Below, piece by piece: positions 43,934 to 50,911 of a DNA stretch of 64,000 bases. The stretch spans positions 124,001-188,000 of the forward strand of contig CALWKS010000003.1 in assembly GCA_944381325.1 (NCBI GenBank), written 5' to 3'. Positions within the stretch are counted from its first letter, which is position 1; every line of letters begins with the position of its first letter. The position numbers were made by a program, and so were the translations under genes. The notes beneath the pieces were generated by a model that ran no database searches, was not told the origin of the DNA, and saw only the letters and a program-made list of their open reading frames with translations. The stretch comes from an uncultured Christensenellaceae bacterium. GTDB lineage: Bacteria; Bacillota; Clostridia; Christensenellales; UBA3700.

Positions 43934-44726
43934 AGTTTTCCTCCCCGTCTCCCGTCTCTGACGGAACTTTATATCTTGTACTTGCAAAGGTAAGCACGCT
44001 TACACTCTGCGCTTTTGCCTTTAAAAGAACTCTTGCCGCTTCGCTCGCCGTAGCGCCCGTTGTCATGACGTCGTCCACAAGAAGCACCTTCCTACCCTTG
44101 ACCGCGTCCCTGTCCTCGACTTTATACGCGCCTTTTACGTTTTCTTCTCTTTGCGCGTGTCCGAGTTTTGCCTGCATTTCGTTGTCTTTGACCTTGACAA
44201 GGACTTTGTCGATATAATCCAGTCTGAGAGAAGATGACAACTCCCTCGCAAGAAGATCAGCCTGATTGTAGCCTCTCAGTTTTCTGCGTTTTGAAGAAAG
44301 AGGAACGGCTATTACGCAGTCGCAATCCATCTCCTCGTCAAGGTATTTGTCTGCCATAAGGTTGGCAAGATATTTCGCATAATAGCGTTTGTTGCCGAAC
44401 TTGAGCCCCTGCACGAGCTTTACCGCTTCGCCTTCGTATACGCATACCGAACGCGCCGCGTTGAAATGCCTGTCGTTATTCTGACAGGTATTGCAATAAT
44501 CCGCCTCGTTTTCAAGCACCCTGCCGCATTTCCTGCAAATTTCGCCGTTGTTCAGGGATAAATTCTTAAGACATTCAGGGCACAATCCGCTTCTGTGTTT
44601 TTCAATCAGCTCCCGTCCGCATATCAGACAGTTGCAATCGTCCACAAACAGCGTTTTCGCAATACGTATCAGCAATACGACTGCTTTTTCAGCAGGTTTG
44701 TCTCCGTACGGAACGAACTTTTTCAT
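43914..44726 (-). CDS. comF: ComF family phosphoribosyltransferase-like protein
   Basis: The 270-residue protein has the ComF layout: an N-terminal double zinc ribbon (CNCLICGREL, LCPECLK, CRKCGRVL, CNTCQN) and a C-terminal phosphoribosyltransferase fold. LSSKRRKLRGYNQADLLA and the PRPP loop VLLVDDVMTTGAT are clear. ComF is needed for uptake of single-stranded DNA in natural transformation in Bacillus, and homologues are common in non-competent bacteria. Its start overlaps the stop of cysK (TGATG), and it overlaps the GH13 start by 20 bases, so all three are co-translated. No comEC or other competence gene is seen here. Confidence 0.92.
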   Translation of the reverse strand: MKKFVPYGDKPAEKAVVLLIRIAKTLFVDDCNCLICGRELIEKHRSGLCPECLKNLSLNNGEICRKCGRVLENEADYCNTCQNNDRHFNAARSVCVYEGEAVKLVQGLKFGNKRYYAKYLANLMADKYLDEEMDCDCVIAVPLSSKRRKLRGYNQADLLARELSSSLRLDYIDKVLVKVKDNEMQAKLGHAQREENVKGAYKVEDRDAVKGRKVLLVDDVMTTGATASEAARVLLKAKAQSVSVLTFASTRYKVPSETGDGEENYEEQMV

Positions 44727-45646
44727 CAGTCGAAAAGTCCCGTCGACATATATCTTTCTCCGCCGTCAGGCAGGATGACTACAATGCGTTTGCCTGCGTT
44801 TTCTTCTCTTTTTGCCACTTCTATCGCCGCCGCCAGAGCCGCGCCCGACGATATTCCGCAAAGCAGACCTTCTGCTTTTGCGAGTTCTCTTGCTACCTCT
44901 TTTGCTCTGTTGTCCTCTACGTCTATGATTTCGTCAATAACGCTTTTGTCCAGCGCGTCCGGCACGAAGTTTGCGCCTATGCCCTGGATCGCATGAGGTC
45001 CTGCGTATCCTTTTGTAAGAAGCGGACTTGCCGCAGGCTCAACTGCTATGACTTTAACGTCAGATTTATGCTTCTTAAGCTCTCTGCCCGTGCCGCTGAG
45101 CGTGCCGCCCGTACCTACTGCCGAAACGAATATATCCACGTTTCCGTCAGTATCAGAAAGAATTTCTTTCGCGGTCGTCAATTCGTGCGCTCTTGGATTT
45201 GCGGGATTGGCAAACTGATTTGCAATATATCCGCCCAGTTCCTTTGCCAGCTCCTCCGCCTTGTCCAGCGCGCCCTGCATACCTGCCGCCGCAGGCGTAA
45301 GCACTACCTCTGCACCCAATGCGGCAACCAGTTTTCGCCTTTCTATGCTCATACTCTCAGGCATGACAAGAATAACTTTATAGCCTTTAAGCACACCGAT
45401 AAACGCAAGTCCTATGCCTGTATTTCCTGAAGTAGGCTCGATTATCGTGCCGCCGCTCTTCAGCTTTCCGTCTCTCTCCGCCTGAGCGATTATCTCAACC
45501 GCAACCCTGTCTTTTACGCTGAAAGGATTAAAGCATTCGGCTTTAGCGCAAATCTCTGCCTTTAAACCGTATTTCTTTGCCATATTGCTCAGTCTCACAA
45601 GCGGAGTTCTGCCCACAAGCTGAGTCATATCGTCATATATTTTCAT
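44726..45646 (-). CDS. cysK: Cysteine synthase (O-acetylserine sulfhydrylase)
   Basis: The 306-residue PLP enzyme makes L-cysteine from O-acetylserine and sulfide. The PLP lysine is K45 in NPFSVKDRVA. The substrate loop TSGNTG is at 72-77, and the phosphate loop is in GTGGTLSGTG. The C-terminal ILPDGGERYMST is typical. The ATG at 45646 has GAGG at the proper distance; an upstream in-frame extension of 24 codons covers the promoter (45675-45703) and is rejected. It is the first gene of the operon with comF and the GH13 enzyme, an odd combination. Confidence 0.95.
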   Translation of the reverse strand: MKIYDDMTQLVGRTPLVRLSNMAKKYGLKAEICAKAECFNPFSVKDRVAVEIIAQAERDGKLKSGGTIIEPTSGNTGIGLAFIGVLKGYKVILVMPESMSIERRKLVAALGAEVVLTPAAAGMQGALDKAEELAKELGGYIANQFANPANPRAHELTTAKEILSDTDGNVDIFVSAVGTGGTLSGTGRELKKHKSDVKVIAVEPAASPLLTKGYAGPHAIQGIGANFVPDALDKSVIDEIIDVEDNRAKEVARELAKAEGLLCGISSGAALAAAIEVAKREENAGKRIVVILPDGGERYMSTGLFD

Positions 45647-45674
45647 TTCGTTACCTCGCTTTATTCTATTATAA

Positions 45675-45703
45675 ATAATACAATATTTTGCATACGTTTT
45701 CAA
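45675..45703 (-). promoter_or_regulatory. Promoter of cysK operon
   Basis: TTGAAA and TATTAT are separated by 17 bases on the minus strand. It is back to back with the GH2 promoter 51 bases away. Confidence 0.65.
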
Positions 45704-45754
45704 TACCCAATCTCTCATTTTTTCGCATGCGGATTCAGCTTTTTACTTTGCATA

Positions 45755-45783
45755 TTGAAAAGTGTGCGCCCTTATTGTATAAT
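45755..45783 (+). promoter_or_regulatory. Promoter of GH2 gene
   Basis: TTGAAA and TATAAT are separated by 17 bases. Only 16 bases separate the -10 box from the ATG, so the leader is just long enough for the GGGAGG site. Confidence 0.7.
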
Positions 45784-45799
45784 TAAGCGGGAGGCAATT

Positions 45800-47521
45800 A
45801 TGAACAATCTGAAAACCGTATGGTCAGTCGACCCTGACACTTCTCAATATCCGCGCCCTCAGATGGTGAGGGACAGTTATTTTCCGCTCAACGGAGAATG
45901 GGACTACAAAATTATCAAAGGAGATCTATCTTATAAACCTGCCGAAGACGAAATTTACGACGGCAAAATAACGGTTCCTTTCGCTCCTGAAAGTATGCTG
46001 TCGGGCGTAAACCGCACTCTTCTGCTGGACGAAGTTCTGATATACCGCACATTTTTCGACAAGCAGGACGGCGAAATCGCTCTGCTCCACTTCGGCGCGG
46101 TAGACTATAAATGCAAAGTCCTCGTGAACGGAAATTTTGTATCGAAACATACGGGAGGCTATACCCCTTTCGAATGCGAAATAAACGCATATCTCAAAGA
46201 CAAGGACAATGAACTTGTCGTATGCGTTACAGACCCGTCGGACACCGCTCCGATAAGCCGAGGAAAGCAAGCCGTCAGACACGGCGGAATATGGTATACT
46301 CCTACCAGCGGAATATGGCAGACGGTATGGATCGAATACCTGCCCGACGAATACATAAAAAGCGTTGAAGCAATCCCCGATTACGACAATAAAACCGTAA
46401 AAATATCAGCTTTTACAAACACGGGCAGGAAAAATTTTATACTTACCGCGCACAACGGCAAGACGTATGAAAGCCACGACGGAAGCGTTGTCGTCGATTG
46501 CAGAGACTGCTCGCCGTGGACGCCTGAAAATCCCGTCCTTTACGATTATGAAATAAAGATCGGCAAAGACAAAGTCGGCGGATATTATGCACTCAGAAAA
46601 TTTTCTGTGGGAAGACGCAAAGACGGCAAGCCCTGTTTCATGCTCAACAATAAGCCGTATTTCATGACAGGACTTCTCGACCAGGGATACTGGTCTGACG
46701 GTCTTTATACCGCACCTTCCGACGAAGCGCTTGTCTATGACATCATGCTCGCAAAAAAATGCGGTTTCAACACTTTGAGAAAGCATATAAAAGTAGAGCC
46801 TCTCAGGTGGTATTACCATTGCGACAGACTGGGAATGATCGTCTGGCAGGACTTTGTAAACGGCGGGGGCAAATACAATCCTTTTGCCATCCTTCTCTTC
46901 CCCAATGCAGGAATACGCGTCAAAGACAGTCATTACGGTTTTTATTCCAGAAAAGACAAAGAAGGACGCGATCTCTATTATAAAGAGATGACCGAGATCG
47001 TAAATCTTCTGAAAAGCTCCCCCTGCATAGCGCTGTGGACGCCGTTCAACGAAGGCTGGGGGCAGTTCGACAGCCTTAAGACGTGCGAGTATCTGCGCTC
47101 TCTTGACAACACGAGAATAATCGACCATGCAAGCGGATGGAGCGACCAGGGCGGAGAGATAAGAAGTATACACAAGTATTTCGTGCCGTTCAAAATGCCT
47201 TTACGTGAAAAGCGTCCCGTAATTCTCAGCGAATTCGGCGGATACAGCATGAAGATAGACGATCACGCTTTTTCAGATAAGATATTCGGATACGCTATAT
47301 TCAAGGAAGAAACAAAACTAAACGCCGCGATCGGAAAACTGTGGGAGACTGAGCTTCTGCCCGCAAAAAAACAAGGGCTCTGCGCCAGCATATACACTCA
47401 GCTATCAGACGTGCAAAGCGAAGTGAACGGACTTGTTACCTATGACCGCAGAGTGGTCAAAGTAAATGAAGAAGAACTGAAAAAGCTCAATGAGAAGCTT
47501 TGCAAAGAGTTTTCAGAATAA
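45800..47521 (+). CDS. GH2 family glycosidase, compact
   Basis: The 573-residue protein has a GH2 sugar-binding domain (YFPLNGEWDYKI, TVPFAPESMLSG, HTGGYTPFECEI), an Ig-like domain around 190-260, and a TIM barrel. The acid/base is E418 in WTPFNEGWGQFD and the nucleophile is E478 in VILSEFGGYSM. It lacks the extra C-terminal domains of LacZ-type enzymes, so specificity (beta-galactoside, glucuronide or other) is open. There is no signal peptide, so it is cytoplasmic. The ATG at 45800 has GGGAGG five bases upstream; a longer frame would start inside the -35 box. It is divergent from cysK and followed by a bidirectional terminator. Confidence 0.9.
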   Translation: MNNLKTVWSVDPDTSQYPRPQMVRDSYFPLNGEWDYKIIKGDLSYKPAEDEIYDGKITVPFAPESMLSGVNRTLLLDEVLIYRTFFDKQDGEIALLHFGAVDYKCKVLVNGNFVSKHTGGYTPFECEINAYLKDKDNELVVCVTDPSDTAPISRGKQAVRHGGIWYTPTSGIWQTVWIEYLPDEYIKSVEAIPDYDNKTVKISAFTNTGRKNFILTAHNGKTYESHDGSVVVDCRDCSPWTPENPVLYDYEIKIGKDKVGGYYALRKFSVGRRKDGKPCFMLNNKPYFMTGLLDQGYWSDGLYTAPSDEALVYDIMLAKKCGFNTLRKHIKVEPLRWYYHCDRLGMIVWQDFVNGGGKYNPFAILLFPNAGIRVKDSHYGFYSRKDKEGRDLYYKEMTEIVNLLKSSPCIALWTPFNEGWGQFDSLKTCEYLRSLDNTRIIDHASGWSDQGGEIRSIHKYFVPFKMPLREKRPVILSEFGGYSMKIDDHAFSDKIFGYAIFKEETKLNAAIGKLWETELLPAKKQGLCASIYTQLSDVQSEVNGLVTYDRRVVKVNEEELKKLNEKLCKEFSE

Positions 47522-47554
47522 TATTTATAATCGACACGGATAAAGACTTTATAA

Positions 47555-47586
47555 AAAAAGCGAACGGCTTCCGCCGCTCGCTTTTT
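47555..47586. terminator. Bidirectional terminator
   Basis: AAAAAGCGA pairs with TCGCTTTTT around an inner CGGC/GCCG stem with TTCC loop. It serves the GH2 gene (plus) and the small Cys/Lys-rich gene (minus). Confidence 0.85.
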
Positions 47587-47600
47587 ATTCATATTAAAAA

Positions 47601-47900
47601 TTACTTGGAAGCCTTTTTGCTTGCTTTCTTTGCAGGCTTCTTCTCTGCCTTTACTTCTGTTTTTTCTTCAGCCTTTGCTTCAACCTTTTCAGCTTTCTTG
47701 GTTGCTTTCCTTGCTGCGGGCTTCTTCTCCGCTTTTGCAGCCTTAGCGTTGAAAGCGTCGTATGCTACCGCACAGGGATATTCAACCTGCTTGTCGCACT
47801 TTGCGCAGAAATCGTAACTGCCGCAGCAGTCGTAACCCTTCTGTTCACTGTCAATCCATTTCTGAACGTCAAGAACGTTCTGTCTTTCTGATTTGTTCAT
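47601..47900 (-). CDS. Small protein: Cys cluster plus Lys/Ala-rich tail
   Basis: The 99-residue protein is not one I can name. Residues 1-50 form a compact head with five cysteines (C25, C26, C32, C35, C43; YDCCGSYDFCAKCDK), which could bind a metal. Residues 50-99 are almost only Lys, Ala, Glu and Pro (KKPAARKATKKAEKVEAKA), like the tails of histone H1-type bacterial proteins that bind DNA or RNA. It has an excellent GGAGG site, its own promoter (47942-47970) and a terminator, so it is a real, independently expressed gene. A nucleic-acid-associated or metal-sensing role is inference. Confidence 0.75.
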   Translation of the reverse strand: MNKSERQNVLDVQKWIDSEQKGYDCCGSYDFCAKCDKQVEYPCAVAYDAFNAKAAKAEKKPAARKATKKAEKVEAKAEEKTEVKAEKKPAKKASKKASK

Positions 47901-47941
47901 CTTACAATCCTCCGGTGAAAATAAATTTTTTGTTCAGCTTT

Positions 47942-47970
47942 GTTATAACACTTAATTTGTTATAAGTCAA
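47942..47970 (-). promoter_or_regulatory. Promoter of small Cys/Lys-rich gene
   Basis: TTGACT and TATAAC are separated by 17 bases on the minus strand, about 40 bases upstream of the start codon. Confidence 0.6.
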
Positions 47971-48052
47971 ATAATTGACGATGAAAAAGTGCTTTTTTGA
48001 TAAAAATTATAATTTCAAGCGTGTATATTATCAATATGATATGTCAGTCGCA

Positions 48053-48081
48053 TTGACATATATGCCTTATAATCCTATAAT
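48053..48081 (+). promoter_or_regulatory. Consensus promoter of GH16 gene
   Basis: TTGACA and TATAAT, both perfect, are separated by 17 bases and lie 30 bases upstream of the GH16 start codon. Confidence 0.8.
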
Positions 48082-48111
48082 GTTTATGCAATAAATTATA
48101 AGGTGGATATT

Positions 48112-49143
48112 ATGAAAAAATTACTCGCTTTGTCAATTTGCGTGATTATTGCGCTTACTGCGGCGTTCTCTCTCGTCGGATGTAAAGAAGAAGACTGGAG
48201 AAAGGATGCGTACGACCTTTCTCTTCCCGTTCTCGGCGAAGACGGCTGGTATATGGTATTCGAGGACAACTTTGACGGCACTTCTCTCAATGAAAACATT
48301 ACTTTCGGCGAAAACTACGAAGGCAATACTCAAATATGGACGACCTCTCCCCACGCAATACGCTGGGAAAGCAACGATCCCGATAAACCCGAACAGAACG
48401 TTTACTGGTGTCCCGAGACAGTATCTGTAGCCGACGGCAATCTTCACATAAGAAGTTTTTATTCAGAAAACCATGTCTGCTCTGACGGCTCTTGTCCCAA
48501 GACAGGCAGATTCACTGGCGGCATAGAGACCCGCGCGATCGTCGGCGATCCCGACGACAATAAAGGCACGTCTGACGATATTTTATTCTCTCAGGCTTTC
48601 GGATATTTTGAAACAAGAGTAAAATTCCCCGACGCAAAAGGTCTATGGTCCGCATTCTGGCTGCAGTCTTCAAATATGCGCAAAGTCGGCGCTGAAGGCG
48701 TGGACGGCACAGAAATCGACGTATACGAAAGCGCATTTATAAATAACAAAACCAAAATGGGGCACGCTCTTCTCTGGAACGGATACGGAGAGTTCGCAAA
48801 GGTCGACGATTACATCCTCGATACGGGCACAGACCTTTACGACGGATATCACACTTTTGCGCTTAAATGGACTCCCCTTTATTATGTTTTCTATATAGAC
48901 GGTCAGCCCACATGGGCAAGCATGGGCGGCGGCGTTTCACACGTAAAAGAATTCCTGCGCCTTACAGTTGAAATCGATGCGGGCGACGGATACGGTCCGC
49001 ACGGACAGAAAATCGGAAAATTCAACGAAGAAAGCGAAAGTATTTTTTACGTAGACTACGTAAAAGTATGGCAGAATTCGTCTTACGCTCAGTACGAAAT
49101 TTCCGATGACTACTTCGGCGGAGATCTCGATCTTGCCAACTGA
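48112..49143 (+). CDS. GH16 endo-glycanase lipoprotein
   Basis: The 343-residue product has a lipoprotein signal with lipobox LVGC and a family 16 catalytic domain. The active-site motif is E201-I-D203-V-Y-E206 in GTEIDVYES. FSQAFGYFETRVKFP and GLWSAFWLQSS flank it as usual. It should cut beta-1,3- or mixed-linkage glucans, or galactans such as agar-type or host glycans, at the cell surface. It is the only clearly extracellular glycoside hydrolase in the window. The ATG at 48112 has AAGGTGG upstream; a GTG three codons earlier lies inside that site. A consensus promoter and a strong terminator make it monocistronic. Confidence 0.92.
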   Translation: MKKLLALSICVIIALTAAFSLVGCKEEDWRKDAYDLSLPVLGEDGWYMVFEDNFDGTSLNENITFGENYEGNTQIWTTSPHAIRWESNDPDKPEQNVYWCPETVSVADGNLHIRSFYSENHVCSDGSCPKTGRFTGGIETRAIVGDPDDNKGTSDDILFSQAFGYFETRVKFPDAKGLWSAFWLQSSNMRKVGAEGVDGTEIDVYESAFINNKTKMGHALLWNGYGEFAKVDDYILDTGTDLYDGYHTFALKWTPLYYVFYIDGQPTWASMGGGVSHVKEFLRLTVEIDAGDGYGPHGQKIGKFNEESESIFYVDYVKVWQNSSYAQYEISDDYFGGDLDLAN

Positions 49144-49158
49144 CGACAACAACAGTAA

Positions 49159-49190
49159 AAGCGCCTGCGAAAACCGCAGGCGCTTATTTT
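49159..49190 (+). terminator. Terminator of GH16 gene
   Basis: A perfect 11-bp stem (AAGCGCCTGCG with CGCAGGCGCTT) is followed by ATTTTA, 15 bases after the stop codon. Confidence 0.8.
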
Positions 49191-49270
49191 ATGCCATATC
49201 CGTTTTGATTCATATTTTCGTTCTTTCGACGAACTGCTTTTTCTGACGATATAAAATTTGTACGTTCTTA

Positions 49271-49987
49271 TTATTGTTTCGTTTGCTCTTTCTTGTCAAT
49301 CGCGTCAAGCAGCTTTTCAAGCTCAGCGTAACCCGCTACCGTATAATCAGGCACTGCCTTGTCATCGAGGCACAGCCCTTTGGGATTAAACCATATTCCC
49401 GTTATCCCCGCGTTGTTCGCTCCGAGAATGTCTGACGTAAGAGAATCGCCGACAAGCACCGTGCGGGAGAGATCGAAATTTTCAATATGTGAAAACACAT
49501 GATCGAAAAACCCTTTATACGGCTTTGCACAACCTATCTGCTCAGAGTAAAACATGTCTTCGAAATAGCCGTCTATACCTGCAGTTCTCAGTCTTACGAT
49601 CTGCGTAGGCTGAGTGCCGTTGGTTACAAGAAACAAGCGGTATTTCTTAGAAATATTATCAAGAAATTCCACTGCGCCGTTTATAACGTATCCCCTTTCA
49701 GTAAGATGAGCGCGGTAACAAGCGCCTGCGGCTACAGTATCTTTGCCCGTGATCCCGAATTCTTCAAAAAGCATATCGAAGCGTAGCCTGTCAAGATACA
49801 CGCGCGTGATCTTGCCGTCTTCAAGAAGTTTCCAGCAATGTTTGTTTATCTGCACGTATCTGTCTACTATTTCGTCCGTTACGGGAACTGAATATTCTTT
49901 TAACGTCGACACTATAGCTTCTTTCTCGCTTTTAGCAAAATCAAGAAGGGTGTCATCCGCATCAAGTAAAACTATAAGTTTGTCCAT
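49271..49987 (-). CDS. HAD phosphatase, YjjG-like (pyrimidine 5'-nucleotidase group)
   Basis: The 238-residue protein is a HAD hydrolase with the catalytic pair D9 and D11 in LLDADDTLLDF, motif II LVTNGTQ, the motif III Lys in CAKPYKGFF and motif IV VLVGDSLTSDI. The DADDTL core and the four-helix cap match the YjjG/YfnB group, whose members act on pyrimidine nucleotides and damaged nucleotides. The ATG at 49987 has no Shine-Dalgarno; the -10 box ends only seven bases before it, so the transcript is probably leaderless. A TTG start 12 codons upstream would lie in the -35 box and is rejected. Confidence 0.87.
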   Translation of the reverse strand: MDKLIVLLDADDTLLDFAKSEKEAIVSTLKEYSVPVTDEIVDRYVQINKHCWKLLEDGKITRVYLDRLRFDMLFEEFGITGKDTVAAGACYRAHLTERGYVINGAVEFLDNISKKYRLFLVTNGTQPTQIVRLRTAGIDGYFEDMFYSEQIGCAKPYKGFFDHVFSHIENFDLSRTVLVGDSLTSDILGANNAGITGIWFNPKGLCLDDKAVPDYTVAGYAELEKLLDAIDKKEQTKQ

Positions 49988-49994
49988 ATAATAT

Positions 49995-50023
49995 ATGATA
50001 ACATAAAGCCAGCTTGTTTTCAA
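49995..50023 (-). promoter_or_regulatory. Promoter of HAD gene, probably leaderless
   Basis: TTGAAA and TATCAT are separated by 17 bases on the minus strand; seven bases separate the -10 box from the ATG at 49987. The arrangement mirrors the yhhN-like gene promoter. Confidence 0.65.
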
Positions 50024-50104
50024 CGACTACGCTTGTTTATATAAAAAATGGACGGGACGACATTGTCGCCCCGTCATCGGAGATTATAAGTTGTGTTGTG
50101 AAAG

Positions 50105-50458
50105 TCAGTTATTGTTGAGCAACGCGTTTCTGCATCTTAAAGAAAGGGCGCAAGCCATATTTACCGCGTCGTGTAAAAGGAATTTTTTGTTTAGCCCCGT
50201 ATGCTGTGAGAGAATATCTGCACACTTGTCTGCAAACGTTCCCACAACATCGTATTCCGCTTTTCCTTTTTTCGTCAGCATAATCAGCTTGCCGTCGTTT
50301 TTCACTATAAAACCCTGCTGCTCCAAAGACAAAAGCTTTTTATATACGCTTGCACGGGCGTAAGTCAGTTTTACGGCAATATCCGTCATGATAACTTTTC
50401 CTTTTTCCTTCTGAATCTGATCTATCGCCTGCAAATATCTGTATTCCGACGCAGTCAT
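50105..50458 (-). CDS. DtxR-like winged-helix protein lacking metal-site motif
   Basis: The 117-residue protein starts like an MntR/DtxR regulator: MTASEYRYLQAI, then the winged helix DIAVKLTYARASVYKKLLSL and EQQGFI. Where DtxR proteins carry the E-x-x-C/D-x-x-E-H metal cluster in the dimerisation helices, this one has LSQHTGLNKKFLLHDAVNMA, without the paired Glu and EH motif. It may sense something else, act without metal, or be a dimer partner of the true DtxR at 53840. Two GTTAGC-type operators and a consensus promoter precede it, so it is very probably part of the same regulon. GGAGG lies upstream of the ATG. Confidence 0.75.
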   Translation of the reverse strand: MTASEYRYLQAIDQIQKEKGKVIMTDIAVKLTYARASVYKKLLSLEQQGFIVKNDGKLIMLTKKGKAEYDVVGTFADKCADILSQHTGLNKKFLLHDAVNMACALSLRCRNALLNNN

Positions 50459-50517
50459 CAGTATCGCCTCCGCTATGATATTGCGTATATGGGGCTATCC
50501 TATTGATTCCGCATAGA

Positions 50518-50533
50518 GTTAGCAAACGCTAAC
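50518..50533. promoter_or_regulatory. DtxR-type operator (GTTAGC-AAAC-GCTAAC)
   Basis: A perfect 6-4-6 palindrome that resembles the core of iron-dependent regulator boxes (TTAGGTTAGCCTAACCTAA). It lies 60 bases upstream of the DtxR-like gene. Confidence 0.75.
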
Positions 50534-50541
50534 CCATATGC

Positions 50542-50568
50542 AAAAAAATCAACGGAGGATTCCCTCGT
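50542..50568 (-). terminator. Short leader hairpin with U run
   Basis: On the minus strand ACGAGG pairs with CCTCCGT (one bulge) around GAAT, followed by TTGATTTTTTT. It lies only a few bases after the predicted transcription start near 50573, so it would end the RNA after about 30 bases; alternatively it ends read-through from the feo operon. Confidence 0.55.
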
Positions 50569-50579
50569 TTACATCACTT

Positions 50580-50608
50580 ATTATACAGTCTACCGATTGC
50601 GCTGTCAA
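50580..50608 (-). promoter_or_regulatory. Consensus promoter between DtxR-type operators
   Basis: TTGACA and TATAAT, both perfect, are separated by 17 bases on the minus strand. The upstream operator ends three bases before the -35 box. Confidence 0.75.
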
Positions 50609-50611
50609 ACA

Positions 50612-50627
50612 GTTAGCAATAACTAAC
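50612..50627. promoter_or_regulatory. DtxR-type operator (GTTAGC-AATA-ACTAAC)
   Basis: A near-perfect 6-4-6 palindrome directly upstream of the -35 box of the promoter at 50580-50608. Confidence 0.7.
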
Positions 50628-50708
50628 TTATTTTTTTCTTTGCACAATTTTGATGTCGACTTAATTTTCATGCCTCTGCGCTTTAAAGTATCTGCAATAT
50701 ATAATACA

Positions 50709-50726
50709 GGCGGGATTTTTCCCGCC
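50709..50726 (-). terminator. Hairpin after feo operon
   Basis: GGCGGG pairs with CCCGCC around six bases, seven bases after the stop of the small FeoB-associated gene. The following tract (TGTATTAT on the minus strand) is poor in T, so it may be a weak terminator or an RNA 3' stabiliser. Confidence 0.5.
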
Positions 50727-50732
50727 CGTAAT

Positions 50733-50909
50733 TCAGTCTTCCTTTTTGTTTTCGTCTTTCTTGGCGTTGCAGCAATACGGACATGAAGAACACCCTCCTC
50801 CGCACCCGCAGCCGCCTTTACCTTTCTTTGCGGCAACAGCTTTATATATGCAAGTGCCTGCAAAAATAGCCACGAGAGAAATCGCAAGAATTATAAAAAA
50901 TATCTCCAT
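50733..50909 (-). CDS. FeoB-associated Cys-rich membrane protein
   Basis: The 58-residue protein has one N-terminal membrane span (IFFIILAISLVAIFAGTCIY), a short basic stretch and a Gly/Cys cluster with six cysteines (GCGCGGGCSSCPYCC). This is the pattern of the small FeoB-associated protein found next to feoB in Firmicutes, thought to assist Fe2+ transport or maturation. The ATG at 50909 has AAGGAG upstream, inside the last codons of feoB; the GTG two codons earlier is not needed. It is the last gene of the feo operon. Confidence 0.88.
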   Translation of the reverse strand: MEIFFIILAISLVAIFAGTCIYKAVAAKKGKGGCGCGGGCSSCPYCCNAKKDENKKED

Positions 50910-50911
50910 AC

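Larger units (their letters stand above)
50459..50732. other. Control region of DtxR-like gene
   Basis: This 274-base gap contains, in minus-strand order, the hairpin at 50709-50726, operator 50612-50627, a consensus promoter (50580-50608), a short hairpin with a U run (50542-50568) and operator 50518-50533. The order is the same as in the feo control region. Confidence 0.7.

Noticed and set aside
50549..50887. A 112-codon minus-strand frame across the end of the feo operon.
   Set aside because: It overlaps the small FeoB-associated gene in another frame and runs through hairpins, a promoter and an operator; it is very Lys/Arg-rich with no domain.
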